In this document: positions 1 through 6,540 of the stretch, in pieces
Numbering within the stretch: position 1 is the stretch's first letter
Layout of the letters: every line of letters starts with the position of its first letter
Source of the DNA: Candidatus Binataceae bacterium
Lineage (GTDB): Bacteria > Desulfobacterota > Binatia > Binatales > Binataceae
Length of the DNA stretch: 8,044 nucleotides
Reading direction: 5' to 3'
Assembly (NCBI GenBank): GCA_030042765.1
Contig: JASHZA010000334.1
Coordinates: 1-8,044 of the forward strand
Made by a program: the position numbers and the translations under genes
Notes under the pieces: model-generated
What the model saw: the letters and a program-made list of their open reading frames with translations, nothing else
Database searches by the model: none
What the model was told of the DNA's origin: nothing

Positions 1-14
1 TTCGCCATCGTCGT

Positions 15-248
15 TTACCTCCGGGTACAACCACGCTCGACCACTTCAGCATCGGTCGGGTTAAAGCCGTAGAACTTGCTGGCGTTCGCGACGATGTCCT
101 CAGCGTTGGCGTTATGGCGCGCGGTGACGAGGTATTGCGTGCCGCCAGCGCGCACGGTCGCTAGTTCGCAGTAAGAACCGTGTAAGATCGTGTAAGAATT
201 CCGCCTCGGATGGCGGGTTTCGGCGTCAGTCGTGGGTTTTGTGCTCAT
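15..248 (-). CDS. Small hypothetical protein (77 aa)
   Basis: I do not recognise this protein. The chosen start is the ATG at 248, giving MSTKPTTDAE..., because AAAGGAAA lies about 10 nt upstream in the minus-strand direction. An in-frame ATG 27 nt further upstream (275) has no convincing ribosome binding site. The N-terminal ~20 residues are polar and probably disordered. The centre (YCELATVRAGGTQYLVTARHN) looks like two short beta strands, and the C-terminus (residues ~44-70) like a helix followed by NPTDAEVVERG. There is one internal Cys and one near the C-terminus, with no signal peptide or membrane segment. It is transcribed divergently from dprA and does not obviously belong to that unit. 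A real small gene is plausible from the ribosome site and the codon-like third-position GC. Function is unknown. Confidence 0.5.
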   Translation of the reverse strand: MSTKPTTDAETRHPRRNSYTILHGSYCELATVRAGGTQYLVTARHNANAEDIVANASKFYGFNPTDAEVVERGCTRR

Positions 249-415
249 CGTCGAATTTTCCTTTATTTTGTTCAATTTTTTGACTTGTTGCTACCTGTTG
301 TTTGATGTCTTTGCTCGCCTTCGACGATAGTGTAGAAATAGGCGCATCTACAGGCGTCGTCCCGCCGGAACAAGGCTGCCACTCAGCGCTTTGGGACTTA
401 CAGCGGGGTCCTCGA
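249..415. promoter_or_regulatory. Divergent intergenic region upstream of dprA
   Basis: This 167-nt gap separates the divergent small ORF (minus) from dprA (plus). Its left part (about 251-300) is T-rich on the plus strand and much poorer in GC than the flanking genes, as promoter regions in GC-rich genomes often are. The best plus-strand promoter-like pair I can find is TTGCTC (311-316), 16 nt, TAGAAA (333-338), only 3/6 and 4/6 matches to the sigma-70 consensus. TTGACT at 280-285 is a better -35 but has no matching -10 at 16-18 nt. Promoter assignment is tentative. Confidence 0.3.
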
Positions 416-1579
416 ATGTCTCCCTCGATAGATGCATATTGGCTCGGCCTAAGACGCGTACGCGGAGTCGGTCCACGAATAGCTCGGCTCCTGCTCGAAC
501 GCTTCGGAACGGCAGAGAAAATCTTTGCGGCCAGCGAAGCGGAACTCTCGCAGACTGGTATCCCGCGTCCGACCGCGCGCAATATCCGGGAATTCCACGA
601 CTTCGCGCCGCTCGAGCGCGAGCTGTGCGAACTGCCTCGCGTGGGCGCGCGCCTCGTCAGATGGACTGACCAGGATTATCCGGCAAACTTGCGCCACATC
701 GCGGATCCGCCTCCTTACTTTTTCCTTCGCGGAGGCATCGGCGCGAACGAAACAAAATATGTCGCAGTGGTCGGTGCGCGGGCCGCAAGCGAAGCCGGTC
801 GCCGAATGGCGCAGCGGCTGGCGATTGAGCTCGCGGCCAAGGGTTTCACCATAGTGAGCGGACTCGCGCGCGGAATCGACTCCGAAGCCCATCAGGGGGC
901 GCTCGACGGCAACGGTCGAACAATCGCGGTGATGGGCTGCGGGGTCGACATCATCTATCCGCCCGAAAATCGCAATCTCGCCCAGGCGATGGTTGAACAG
1001 GGTGGCGGGCTCATCTCCGAACTTCCACTCGGTACCCCGCCCATCGCCGAGAACTTTCCCCCGCGCAACCGCCTGATTTCGGGACTGTGCCTGGGAGTGG
1101 TGGTCGTCGAAGCAGCGGAGAAAAGTGGGTCATTGATCACCGCGCGGATGGCGCTCGAGCAGGACCGTCAGGTCTTTGCCGTCCCGGGCAGCCCCTTGAC
1201 CGGCAAGACGCGAGGCAGCAATCGTCTATTGAAGGAGGGGGCGCGACTGGTCGAGTGCGTTGAAGATGTCATCGAGGAACTAACTCCTCAACTCGGCGCG
1301 GCAACCACGATGGTGCCGAGTGGAAAAGCGCCAGCGGTTGCAGATAAGGGGCCCGACGCGGCGACGCGCGTAGTTGCGTTTGATGAAAAGGTAATCGAAT
1401 CCGAGCCAAACGAAATTAAAACGGTCTTACATTGTCTCAAAGATGCAAATAAATTACACATCGACTCAATCATCGAAGAATCGCGACTCAACACCCAAAC
1501 AGTGCTTAAATTGCTGTTGGAGCTTGAGCTGAGGGGTCTCGTGACGCAGCATCCCGGGAAACTTTTCTCGCTGGCATAG
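416..1579 (+). CDS. dprA: DNA-processing protein DprA (DprA/Smf family), 387 aa
   Basis: DprA binds incoming single-stranded DNA in the cytoplasm during transformation, protects it and loads RecA; many non-competent bacteria also keep the gene. Domains in order: an N-terminal helix-hairpin-helix/SAM-like region (residues ~7-60, with VRGVGPRIARLLLERFG); the Rossmann-like DprA core (~85-290); and a C-terminal winged-helix domain (~330-387). Core motifs visible are VAVVGAR (116-122), SGLARGIDSEAH (148-159), FPPRNRLISGL (214-224), VVEAAEKSGSLITA (230-243), VFAVPG (253-258) and GSNRLLKEGA (267-276), all family hallmarks. The open frame extends back to 302, but those 38 extra residues resemble nothing in the family. 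The ATG at 416 gives the usual start (YWLGL near the N-terminus) and normal length, although its ribosome site (GGGG, ~8 nt upstream) is weak. topA follows 48 nt downstream, a common arrangement. The last ~70 codons are clearly AT-richer than the rest. Confidence 0.97.
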   Translation: MSPSIDAYWLGLRRVRGVGPRIARLLLERFGTAEKIFAASEAELSQTGIPRPTARNIREFHDFAPLERELCELPRVGARLVRWTDQDYPANLRHIADPPPYFFLRGGIGANETKYVAVVGARAASEAGRRMAQRLAIELAAKGFTIVSGLARGIDSEAHQGALDGNGRTIAVMGCGVDIIYPPENRNLAQAMVEQGGGLISELPLGTPPIAENFPPRNRLISGLCLGVVVVEAAEKSGSLITARMALEQDRQVFAVPGSPLTGKTRGSNRLLKEGARLVECVEDVIEELTPQLGAATTMVPSGKAPAVADKGPDAATRVVAFDEKVIESEPNEIKTVLHCLKDANKLHIDSIIEESRLNTQTVLKLLLELELRGLVTQHPGKLFSLA

Positions 1580-1612
1580 CCAAGCCACTGCCGAAAGTTT
1601 CGTCACGAGTTG

Positions 1613-1620
1613 AGGAAAGG
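1613..1620 (+). promoter_or_regulatory. Ribosome binding site that sets the topA start
   Basis: AGGAAAGG lies 7 nt before a GTG at 1628. The frame is open back to a TTG at 1610, but that TTG overlaps this ribosome site and has none of its own. The GTG start gives the canonical TopA N-terminus (M)AKNLIIVESPAKAKTI. Confidence 0.8.
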
Positions 1621-1627
1621 GTTAGAG

Positions 1628-4057
1628 GTGGCAAAGAATCTTATCATCGTAGAATCACCGGCCAAGGCCAAGACCATCAAGCGATATCTGGGTGCCGATT
1701 TTCAGGTCACTCCTTCGGTTGGCCATGTGGTCGACTTGCCGAAGAGCAAGCTTGGCGTCGACGTCAAGCACGGGTTTGAGCCCGAGTATCACGTAATTCC
1801 GGCCAAGGTGAAGGTTATCGAGGGCATTAAGGCCGCCGCCAAAAATAAGAAGAATATTTATCTGGCCACCGATCCGGACCGTGAGGGCGAGGCCATTGCG
1901 TGGCATATCGCGAGCAGGCTGGGCAAGGTCGATGGCGATATACACCGCGTGCTGCTTCACGAGATAACCGAAAAGGCGATCAAGCAGGCGATCGCCAATC
2001 CAGCCGACATCAACGAGCACCTGTTCGAGGCGCAGCAGGCGCGCCGAGTGCTCGATCGTCTGGTCGGGTATCAGGTAAGCCCGCTTCTATGGGACAAGGT
2101 CAAGCGCGGGCTCAGCGCCGGACGGGTGCAGTCTGTCGCCTTGCGCATAATTGTCGAGCGCGAGAAGCTGCGGGAAGCATTCCGGCCCGAGGAGTACTGG
2201 ACGCTCGACGCGAGCCTTGCAGCGAAGAATCCGCCCCCGTTTACGGCCCGCCTCTACAGCTTCAAAGACCAGCGCATCGACAACAAGACCACCAAGCTGC
2301 TGAAGCCGCTGGCTGAAGAAATTATCGCGCACTGCGAGCGTCAGCGTTTCCGCGTCAGCAAAATCGAGCGCAAGGAAGTCCGACGCAGCCCGACGCCGCC
2401 GTTCATCACGTCGCGGATGCAGCAGGAGGCCGCGCGCAAGCTCTACTTCTCGCCGTCGCGCACGATGAAGATCGCGCAGCGCCTGTACGAGGGCGTGGAG
2501 CTGGGCGACCAGGGCGCCGTTGGCCTCATCACCTACATGCGGACCGATTCGCCGCGTGTTTCCGATGAAGCACTTGCCTCGGTCCGTGGCTATATCGAGG
2601 GCCGTTACGGTAAGGACTATTTGCCTGAGCGTCCCAACTTCTACCGTTCGGGCAAGTCAGCGCAGGAGGCGCATGAGGCAATTCGTCCGACCGCAGTCGA
2701 GCGCGATCCGGAATCAATGGCCCGCTACCTGAGCAAGGATGAAATGGCGCTCTATACGCTGATCTTCAATCGCTTTGTCTCCAGCCAGATGAATCCTGCC
2801 GTATACGATCGCACGACCGTCGATATCGAGGCGGGCGAAGCTATTTTCCGCGCCAGTGGGCAGGTTATGAAGTTCGACGGTTTTATGCGCGTGTACCTGG
2901 AAGGCCAGGACGAAGCTCCTGCAGACGACGACGCGGCCGCGACCCTGCCAGCAATGACTGAGGGTGAGCTGCTCACCCTGATCAAGCCTCTGGTAGCGGA
3001 AAAGGCCGAGACGAAGGCCGGGGACGCGTCGAAGGCCCCGCCGGAAGCCGTCCTTAAGGCGACGGCCGAAGCCGCCAGCCGCTGCTTTATCCTGGAGCAG
3101 CATTTCACTCAGCCACCGCCGCGCTTCACGCAGGCGACCTTAATCAAGGAACTCGAAGAGAAGGGGATCGGGCGTCCCTCAACCTACGCCGCGATCATGG
3201 CGAGCATCCTCAACCGGGAATACGTCGAGGAGGACGAAAGCAAGCGGCTGCGCCCGACTTCGCTTGGCCGCGTCGTGTGCGACATGCTGGTGGCGGCCTT
3301 CCCCGATATCCTCGAGGTCGGCTTCACTGCTTCGCTCGAGGAGGAACTGGACGAGGTCGAAGAGGGCCGTGAGAACTGGGTCAAGACTCTCAAGCGTTTC
3401 TATGGACCGTTCGAGAAGCGGCTCGGCGAAGCGAAGAAAAAGATGCCGGCGATCAAGCGCAAGGGGCTTCCGACCGAGCTCAAGTGCGAGCTTGACGGCG
3501 GCACGATGGTAATCAAGTGGGGTCGCAACGGCGAGTTCCTGGCCTGTTCCAACTATCCGAAGTGCACCAATACGAAGGAGTTCACGCGCGACGAGCAGGG
3601 CAACGTTATCGCGCGCGAGCCGACCGCACCTGCCGCGACCGACGAGGTCTGCGATAAATGCGGCAAGCCGATGATGCGCCGGCGGTCGCGCTTCGGCGAG
3701 TTCCTGGGATGCTCGGGTTATCCGGATTGTGATGGGATCAAGCGGCTCAAGGCCGAACCGGTCAAGACCGGGGTTAACTGTCCCGAATGCAAGGAGGGCG
3801 AGATCCTCGAACGGCGGAGCCGGCGCGGGAAACTTTTCTTCGGATGCGGCCGCTATCCCAAGTGCAAGTTCGCCAGTTGGGACCGTGTCGTGCCCAGTCC
3901 GTGCCCGCAATGCGGTTCCCCATACCTGGTCGAGAAGGTGACCAAGCGCGAAGGCGCGCGCTGGCTGTGCCCGAAGAAGGAAGAGTGCGGCTATCAGACC
4001 GCCGCCGAGGCGCGCCCGGACACCTCCGCGGCCGAAGCTTCACAGCCAGGAGCGTAA
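1628..4057 (+). CDS. topA: DNA topoisomerase I (type IA), 809 aa
   Basis: TopA relaxes negatively supercoiled DNA by cutting one strand through a 5'-phosphotyrosine and passing the other; it acts in the cytoplasm and needs Mg2+. The N-terminal Toprim domain (residues ~1-115) has the catalytic Glu in IVESPAKAKTI (E9) and the acidic triad in ATDPDREGEAIAWH (D82, D84, E86). The type IA core follows, with the active-site tyrosine in LITYMRTDSPRVS (Y303) and the conserved EQHFTQPPPRFTQATLIK and GIGRPSTYA motifs. The C-terminus carries four zinc-ribbon units starting near residues 619, 675, 718 and 759. Units 2-4 have four Cys each; in the first, the second Cys of the usual CxxC is Asp (C619, D622, C640, C646). 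A ~30-residue Ala/Lys/Glu-rich stretch (~453-489) sits before EQHFTQPPPR and seems extra for the family. Length is normal (E. coli enzyme 865 aa). Probably cotranscribed with dprA. Confidence 0.98.
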   Translation: MAKNLIIVESPAKAKTIKRYLGADFQVTPSVGHVVDLPKSKLGVDVKHGFEPEYHVIPAKVKVIEGIKAAAKNKKNIYLATDPDREGEAIAWHIASRLGKVDGDIHRVLLHEITEKAIKQAIANPADINEHLFEAQQARRVLDRLVGYQVSPLLWDKVKRGLSAGRVQSVALRIIVEREKLREAFRPEEYWTLDASLAAKNPPPFTARLYSFKDQRIDNKTTKLLKPLAEEIIAHCERQRFRVSKIERKEVRRSPTPPFITSRMQQEAARKLYFSPSRTMKIAQRLYEGVELGDQGAVGLITYMRTDSPRVSDEALASVRGYIEGRYGKDYLPERPNFYRSGKSAQEAHEAIRPTAVERDPESMARYLSKDEMALYTLIFNRFVSSQMNPAVYDRTTVDIEAGEAIFRASGQVMKFDGFMRVYLEGQDEAPADDDAAATLPAMTEGELLTLIKPLVAEKAETKAGDASKAPPEAVLKATAEAASRCFILEQHFTQPPPRFTQATLIKELEEKGIGRPSTYAAIMASILNREYVEEDESKRLRPTSLGRVVCDMLVAAFPDILEVGFTASLEEELDEVEEGRENWVKTLKRFYGPFEKRLGEAKKKMPAIKRKGLPTELKCELDGGTMVIKWGRNGEFLACSNYPKCTNTKEFTRDEQGNVIAREPTAPAATDEVCDKCGKPMMRRRSRFGEFLGCSGYPDCDGIKRLKAEPVKTGVNCPECKEGEILERRSRRGKLFFGCGRYPKCKFASWDRVVPSPCPQCGSPYLVEKVTKREGARWLCPKKEECGYQTAAEARPDTSAAEASQPGA

Positions 4058-4103
4058 GTTTCGGCTCCGCCTCTGGCGCGACGGCCTGGTCAGGATCCTT
4101 TGC

Positions 4104-4118
4104 CTCAACCGGGTTGAG
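4104..4118. terminator. Weak hairpin between convergent topA and NHL gene
   Basis: CTCAAC-CGG-GTTGAG forms a 6-bp stem with a 3-nt loop 47 nt after the topA stop, in the 91-nt gap between two convergent genes. There is no T tract on either strand, so this is not a canonical intrinsic terminator. It might act with Rho or simply stabilise 3' ends. Confidence 0.25.
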
Positions 4119-4148
4119 CGCCGCATCAGAACGCGGTTCGCACGCAAA

Positions 4149-5081
4149 CTAGTGGATACACAGCCCCATCGGATCGATCTGCGCACCGAGACTCAGAATG
4201 GCGGTCGGTTGGACCGCGCCCTTCGAATTTGGAGCGAAGAACAAGACCTCACCTGGTGCTGCGACCAAGATCCGGCCGGTCCCGTCAGTGGCGACTCCTC
4301 GGGGATCATGCAAAACGCCGCCGTTTAGCGTGGCGCTTAAGTTCCAGCTTGCGGGTCCTTCATTTTGGAAGATCGAAATGGTGTCGTCGCCCTTGTTGCT
4401 GACGTAAACGTTGAGGAGCTGATCGACAAACACGCGCTGCGGCGAATGAAGAGGGCTGATTGTCGCCGCGGGCGCTATGTCCCCTTCGGCATCGGAGTCG
4501 AAGACCAACACCTTGTTGGAGGTCTCGTCGGCAACGTAGATACGTCCCGAACCATCAAGGGCGATGCCGGTTGGATTAGTGATTCCGGTGTGAGGTCCGC
4601 TGATGACACGGGTCGGCGGTACATTGCCGTTGAGCCCGCCGGAAAACCATTCGATTCGTCCGTGCCCAGGAGTTTCCCCCGCTTCGGCAACGAAAAAACT
4701 GCCGGCGATATCGACCGTGATCGCCTGCGGACGCACGAGCCGGGTGTTCGGTCCCTCGATAACATGGATGCGAATGAAGCGATGGTTATGCTCGCGGTAA
4801 GCCTTGACGTTGCCGTTGACGTTCGCAACGAAGATTTCCCGCGCGAGGTCCAATGAGACATCCACCGGCCGATCAGGAGGGTCCTCGACGATTCTGGCCA
4901 ACGGCCGGGTTGATTCGGTGATCTCGCTCGGAAAGATCGCAATGGTGCGCTTGTCCGGGATGGTCAGATATATATTTTGTGCCAGCGCACTTGCTGGATG
5001 GCGGCGAGAACATGCAGCCGCGGCAGCGATAAACAGTATCGAGGGAAAGATCCGGAGGAAGAAGCGAAAGCGCTTTTGCAT
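4149..5081 (-). CDS. NHL-repeat beta-propeller lipoprotein (310 aa)
   Basis: A predicted exported beta-propeller protein. The N-terminus has basic residues (MQKRFRFFLR), a hydrophobic stretch (11-23) and a lipobox-like AAAAC with Cys24, suggesting signal peptidase II processing and lipid anchoring. The mature part has repeated propeller strands of the NHL type: RPVDVSLDLAREIFVAN (71-87), RPQAITVDIAGSFFVAE (117-133), NPTGIALDGSGRIYVAD (169-185), SPQRVFVDQLLNVYVSN (213-229) and DPRGVATDGTGRILVAA (259-275). A final DPMGLCIH (303-310) looks like the first strand of a sixth blade. NHL propellers usually mediate protein or ligand contacts, and no catalytic residues are evident. The start at 5081 is preferred over an in-frame TTG at 5099 because GGGG lies 5 nt upstream of it and it gives a typical signal sequence. 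It lies 120 nt downstream of the small lipoprotein gene on the same strand, possibly in one unit with it. The ligand is unknown. Confidence 0.85.
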   Translation of the reverse strand: MQKRFRFFLRIFPSILFIAAAAACSRRHPASALAQNIYLTIPDKRTIAIFPSEITESTRPLARIVEDPPDRPVDVSLDLAREIFVANVNGNVKAYREHNHRFIRIHVIEGPNTRLVRPQAITVDIAGSFFVAEAGETPGHGRIEWFSGGLNGNVPPTRVISGPHTGITNPTGIALDGSGRIYVADETSNKVLVFDSDAEGDIAPAATISPLHSPQRVFVDQLLNVYVSNKGDDTISIFQNEGPASWNLSATLNGGVLHDPRGVATDGTGRILVAAPGEVLFFAPNSKGAVQPTAILSLGAQIDPMGLCIH

Positions 5082-5201
5082 TGATACCCCGACAGCCAAT
5101 TTTTTTTGCAGCCCTATCGTGAAGGAAGCTGCGACTGCCGTCCATATCGCTTTTTCGCTCTGGACCGGACCGCCCGTCCAATCCGGCAGCCGAACCGACC
5201 G

Positions 5202-5486
5202 CTAGACGATCAGCTCAACCGCGTCGCCGATTAACCGAAAGGGAAAGAGAATAACGGTTCCGATTGCGTGAGCCGTCGCTCCCAAGACGCTGTCGGGCTT
5301 TTGGGTCGAGGATTTGTCGGTCGTGGTAGTAGTCGTCGTCGTCGTTTGATCGTTCGGATTTCCGGTGGAGTTGGTTGTCGTCTGTTCTACAGTCTTACTG
5401 TGTTCCTGGTCGCTCGCACATCCCGAAAGCATCGGCGCCGCCGACACAATGAGCACGAGCACTAACAGGGAAGCTATTTTCTTCAT
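5202..5486 (-). CDS. Small Thr-rich lipoprotein (94 aa)
   Basis: A predicted lipoprotein. It has MKK, a hydrophobic segment (residues 4-20) and the lipobox LSGC, with Cys23 as the likely lipidated residue. The mature N-terminal half is a low-complexity Thr/Asn/Gln/Ser linker that includes nine consecutive Thr (48-56) and an earlier TTT (36-38). The C-terminus (67-94) is a hydrophobic or amphipathic segment (VLGATAHAIGTVILFPFRLIGDAVELIV) that could sit on or in a membrane. The start at 5486 is well supported: GGGAGG (5500-5495) lies 8 nt upstream. The frame stays open further upstream into mlaC, but those residues are mlaC out of frame. The Thr codons are mixed (ACG, ACT, ACC), with a run of four ACG. 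It follows mlaC by 115 nt. I do not recognise the family; an envelope role is inferred from the lipobox and neighbours only. Confidence 0.82.
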   Translation of the reverse strand: MKKIASLLVLVLIVSAAPMLSGCASDQEHSKTVEQTTTNSTGNPNDQTTTTTTTTTDKSSTQKPDSVLGATAHAIGTVILFPFRLIGDAVELIV

Positions 5487-5494
5487 GGCTGCAA

Positions 5495-5500
5495 CCTCCC
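5495..5500 (-). promoter_or_regulatory. Strong ribosome binding site of the small lipoprotein
   Basis: GGGAGG is placed 8 nt before the ATG at 5486 on the minus strand. It decides this start against the upstream open frame. It is also nearly complementary to a segment at 5540-5552, so it could be masked in an alternative RNA fold. Confidence 0.8.
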
Positions 5501-5539
5501 ACTGAGAGCGGACGGGGTTACGATCGAATCGAAGGTAAA

Positions 5540-5575
5540 GGAGGCAACAGCCGCAAGTGGCCAGCCGTTGCCTCC
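5540..5575 (-). terminator. Stem-loop downstream of mlaC, terminator-like
   Basis: GGAGGCAAC (5540-5548) and GTTGCCTCC (5567-5575) form a perfect 9-bp stem around an 18-nt loop, which could gain an inner GCC/GGC pairing. The hairpin begins 26 nt past the mlaC stop and is followed, in the minus direction, by TTTACCTTC, a short and interrupted T tract. It may be a weak terminator, an attenuator reducing expression of the lipoprotein gene, or an mRNA 3'-end stabiliser. Confidence 0.5.
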
Positions 5576-5601
5576 GAGGTTTCGTGGCTGCCGATCGGAG
5601 C

Positions 5602-6285
5602 CTAGCTGGCGAGTTGGCTGTGCAACTCGCGCTCTTTATTGCGCATCGCGGTGACCAGGGCATCGTAGCCTTGATTGTCGATCACGCGATTGAACTGATT
5701 GCGATAGTTGGCGGTGATGCTGATATCGTCGACCGTAACATCATAGACCCGCCACTCACCGCCTTCCTGTTTGAGGCGGTAGTCGATCTGGATCGGCTGT
5801 TTGTCCTGCTGAATTACGCTGGTGCTCACCTGCGAGTAACCCGAGCCGTCGGAAGACTCTTTGATGAACTGGATCGGCTGGCCGGAATAGCCCTCGATCT
5901 TGTCCAGGTATGCCGCCTCCATAAACGAGGTGAACAACGGAACGAATTCATCCCGTTGGGCAGGTGTGAGCTGATTCCAATGCGTCCCGAGGCTCTGGCG
6001 AGCCATGTCGGCAAAGTCGAAACGTCCCGAGACCAGATCAATCAATCGATTGCGCCGTGTCTGTTGCGGTGTCGCCTTGTCCTGAAGGACGTTGACTACT
6101 TGATTCACCGTGGTCTTCACTAGCGCCATAGGGTCGCCTGCCACTGTGGCCTGTGCCGCCAGGCAAAGCGTCATCACGGCCAACGACGCGCCCGCAATCT
6201 TGATGACTGCCTTTGCCGCTAAATCCCGGCTCAGCTTGAGCGCTGGGGATTTAAGTTCGTTAGCTCCTTTCCTTGTCATCCGCAT
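5602..6285 (-). CDS. mlaC: MlaC/Ttg2D-family periplasmic phospholipid carrier (227 aa)
   Basis: MlaC-family proteins (the Tol_Tol_Ttg2 domain) carry phospholipids across the periplasm between the outer-membrane MlaA complex and the inner-membrane MlaFEDB ABC system. A hydrophobic signal segment spans residues 29-49 and a cleavage site is likely near ATVAG-DP. The mature part has the family pattern: DPMALVKTTVNQVVNVLQDK (51-70), FDFADMARQSLGTHWNQLTP (89-108), FVPLFTSFMEAAYLDKI (114-130), then the beta region ending WRVYDVTVDDISITANYRNQF (178-198). Length is typical. The start at 6285 has GGAGG (6299-6295) 9 nt upstream. The n-region before the hydrophobic core is unusually long (~28 residues), and an internal AAGGAAAGGAG (codons 4-7) has no start codon at a suitable distance. 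No mlaA, B, D, E or F gene is visible in the window; the genes downstream are lipoproteins. Confidence 0.92.
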   Translation of the reverse strand: MRMTRKGANELKSPALKLSRDLAAKAVIKIAGASLAVMTLCLAAQATVAGDPMALVKTTVNQVVNVLQDKATPQQTRRNRLIDLVSGRFDFADMARQSLGTHWNQLTPAQRDEFVPLFTSFMEAAYLDKIEGYSGQPIQFIKESSDGSGYSQVSTSVIQQDKQPIQIDYRLKQEGGEWRVYDVTVDDISITANYRNQFNRVIDNQGYDALVTAMRNKERELHSQLAS

Positions 6286-6313
6286 GTGTGCTTACCTCCA
6301 CCATCAACTTAGT

Positions 6314-6349
6314 CGACGGTCCGCCACAGGTTTCGTTTCGGAGCCGTCG
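6314..6349 (-). repeat. Inverted repeat in the mlaC leader
   Basis: CGACGG-TCCG (6314-6323) pairs with CGGAGCCGTCG (6339-6349), giving a 10-bp stem with one bulged base and a 15-nt loop. If mlaC is transcribed through here, a hairpin would sit about 15 nt upstream of its ribosome binding site. Confidence 0.45.
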
Positions 6350-6355
6350 CGTACT

Positions 6356-6378
6356 CAATGGCAATTGCGATGCCATTG
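6356..6378. repeat. Perfect 8-bp inverted repeat upstream of mlaC
   Basis: CAATGGCA (6356-6363) and TGCCATTG (6371-6378) are exact reverse complements separated by 7 nt. The size and spacing suit a dimeric regulator's operator or a small RNA hairpin. It lies 71 nt upstream of the mlaC start. Confidence 0.5.
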
Positions 6379-6386
6379 CGAAAAGG

Positions 6387-6400
6387 CGCGGAATTCCGCG
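6387..6400. repeat. 14-bp perfect palindrome
   Basis: CGCGGAATTCCGCG reads identically on both strands. It lies 9 bp from the preceding inverted repeat and 10 bp from a further short dyad, CGCGA-CT-TCGCG (6410-6421). A protein-binding role is possible; it is inferred from symmetry only. Confidence 0.45.
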
Positions 6401-6540
6401 GGTTTCGGACGCGACTTCGCGATTGGCTCCGCGACTGCCGTAGTTTTTGCACGATATGCGGTGCGGCTGACTCAATTGGGCCAAGGGGCGAGCAGCCATG
6501 GCTCTTGAGAAGAGAAAGTTTCTGCGCAAATGCGAGCGGA

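Noticed and set aside
302..415. N-terminal extension of DprA from an ATG-like start at 302
   Set aside because: The 38 residues before the ATG at 416 do not resemble the DprA N-terminus, and the upstream start has no ribosome site. The family-like sequence begins just after 416.
3179..3910. 243-codon open frame on the minus strand inside topA
   Set aside because: It lies wholly antisense to conserved TopA coding sequence and its translation is Leu/Ala/Arg-rich without motifs. Such frames are expected opposite GC-rich genes.
4058..4148. Premature truncation of the NHL protein
   Set aside because: The frame stays open for about 30 codons beyond the TAG, but the residues (Ala/Glu/Pro/Asp-rich) bear no likeness to an NHL blade, so no nonsense mutation is indicated.
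5557..6123. 188-codon plus-strand frame opposite mlaC
   Set aside because: It is antisense to clear MlaC motifs, has no ribosome site, and its protein-like look (many Asp/Val/Leu) is a mirror of the MlaC codons.
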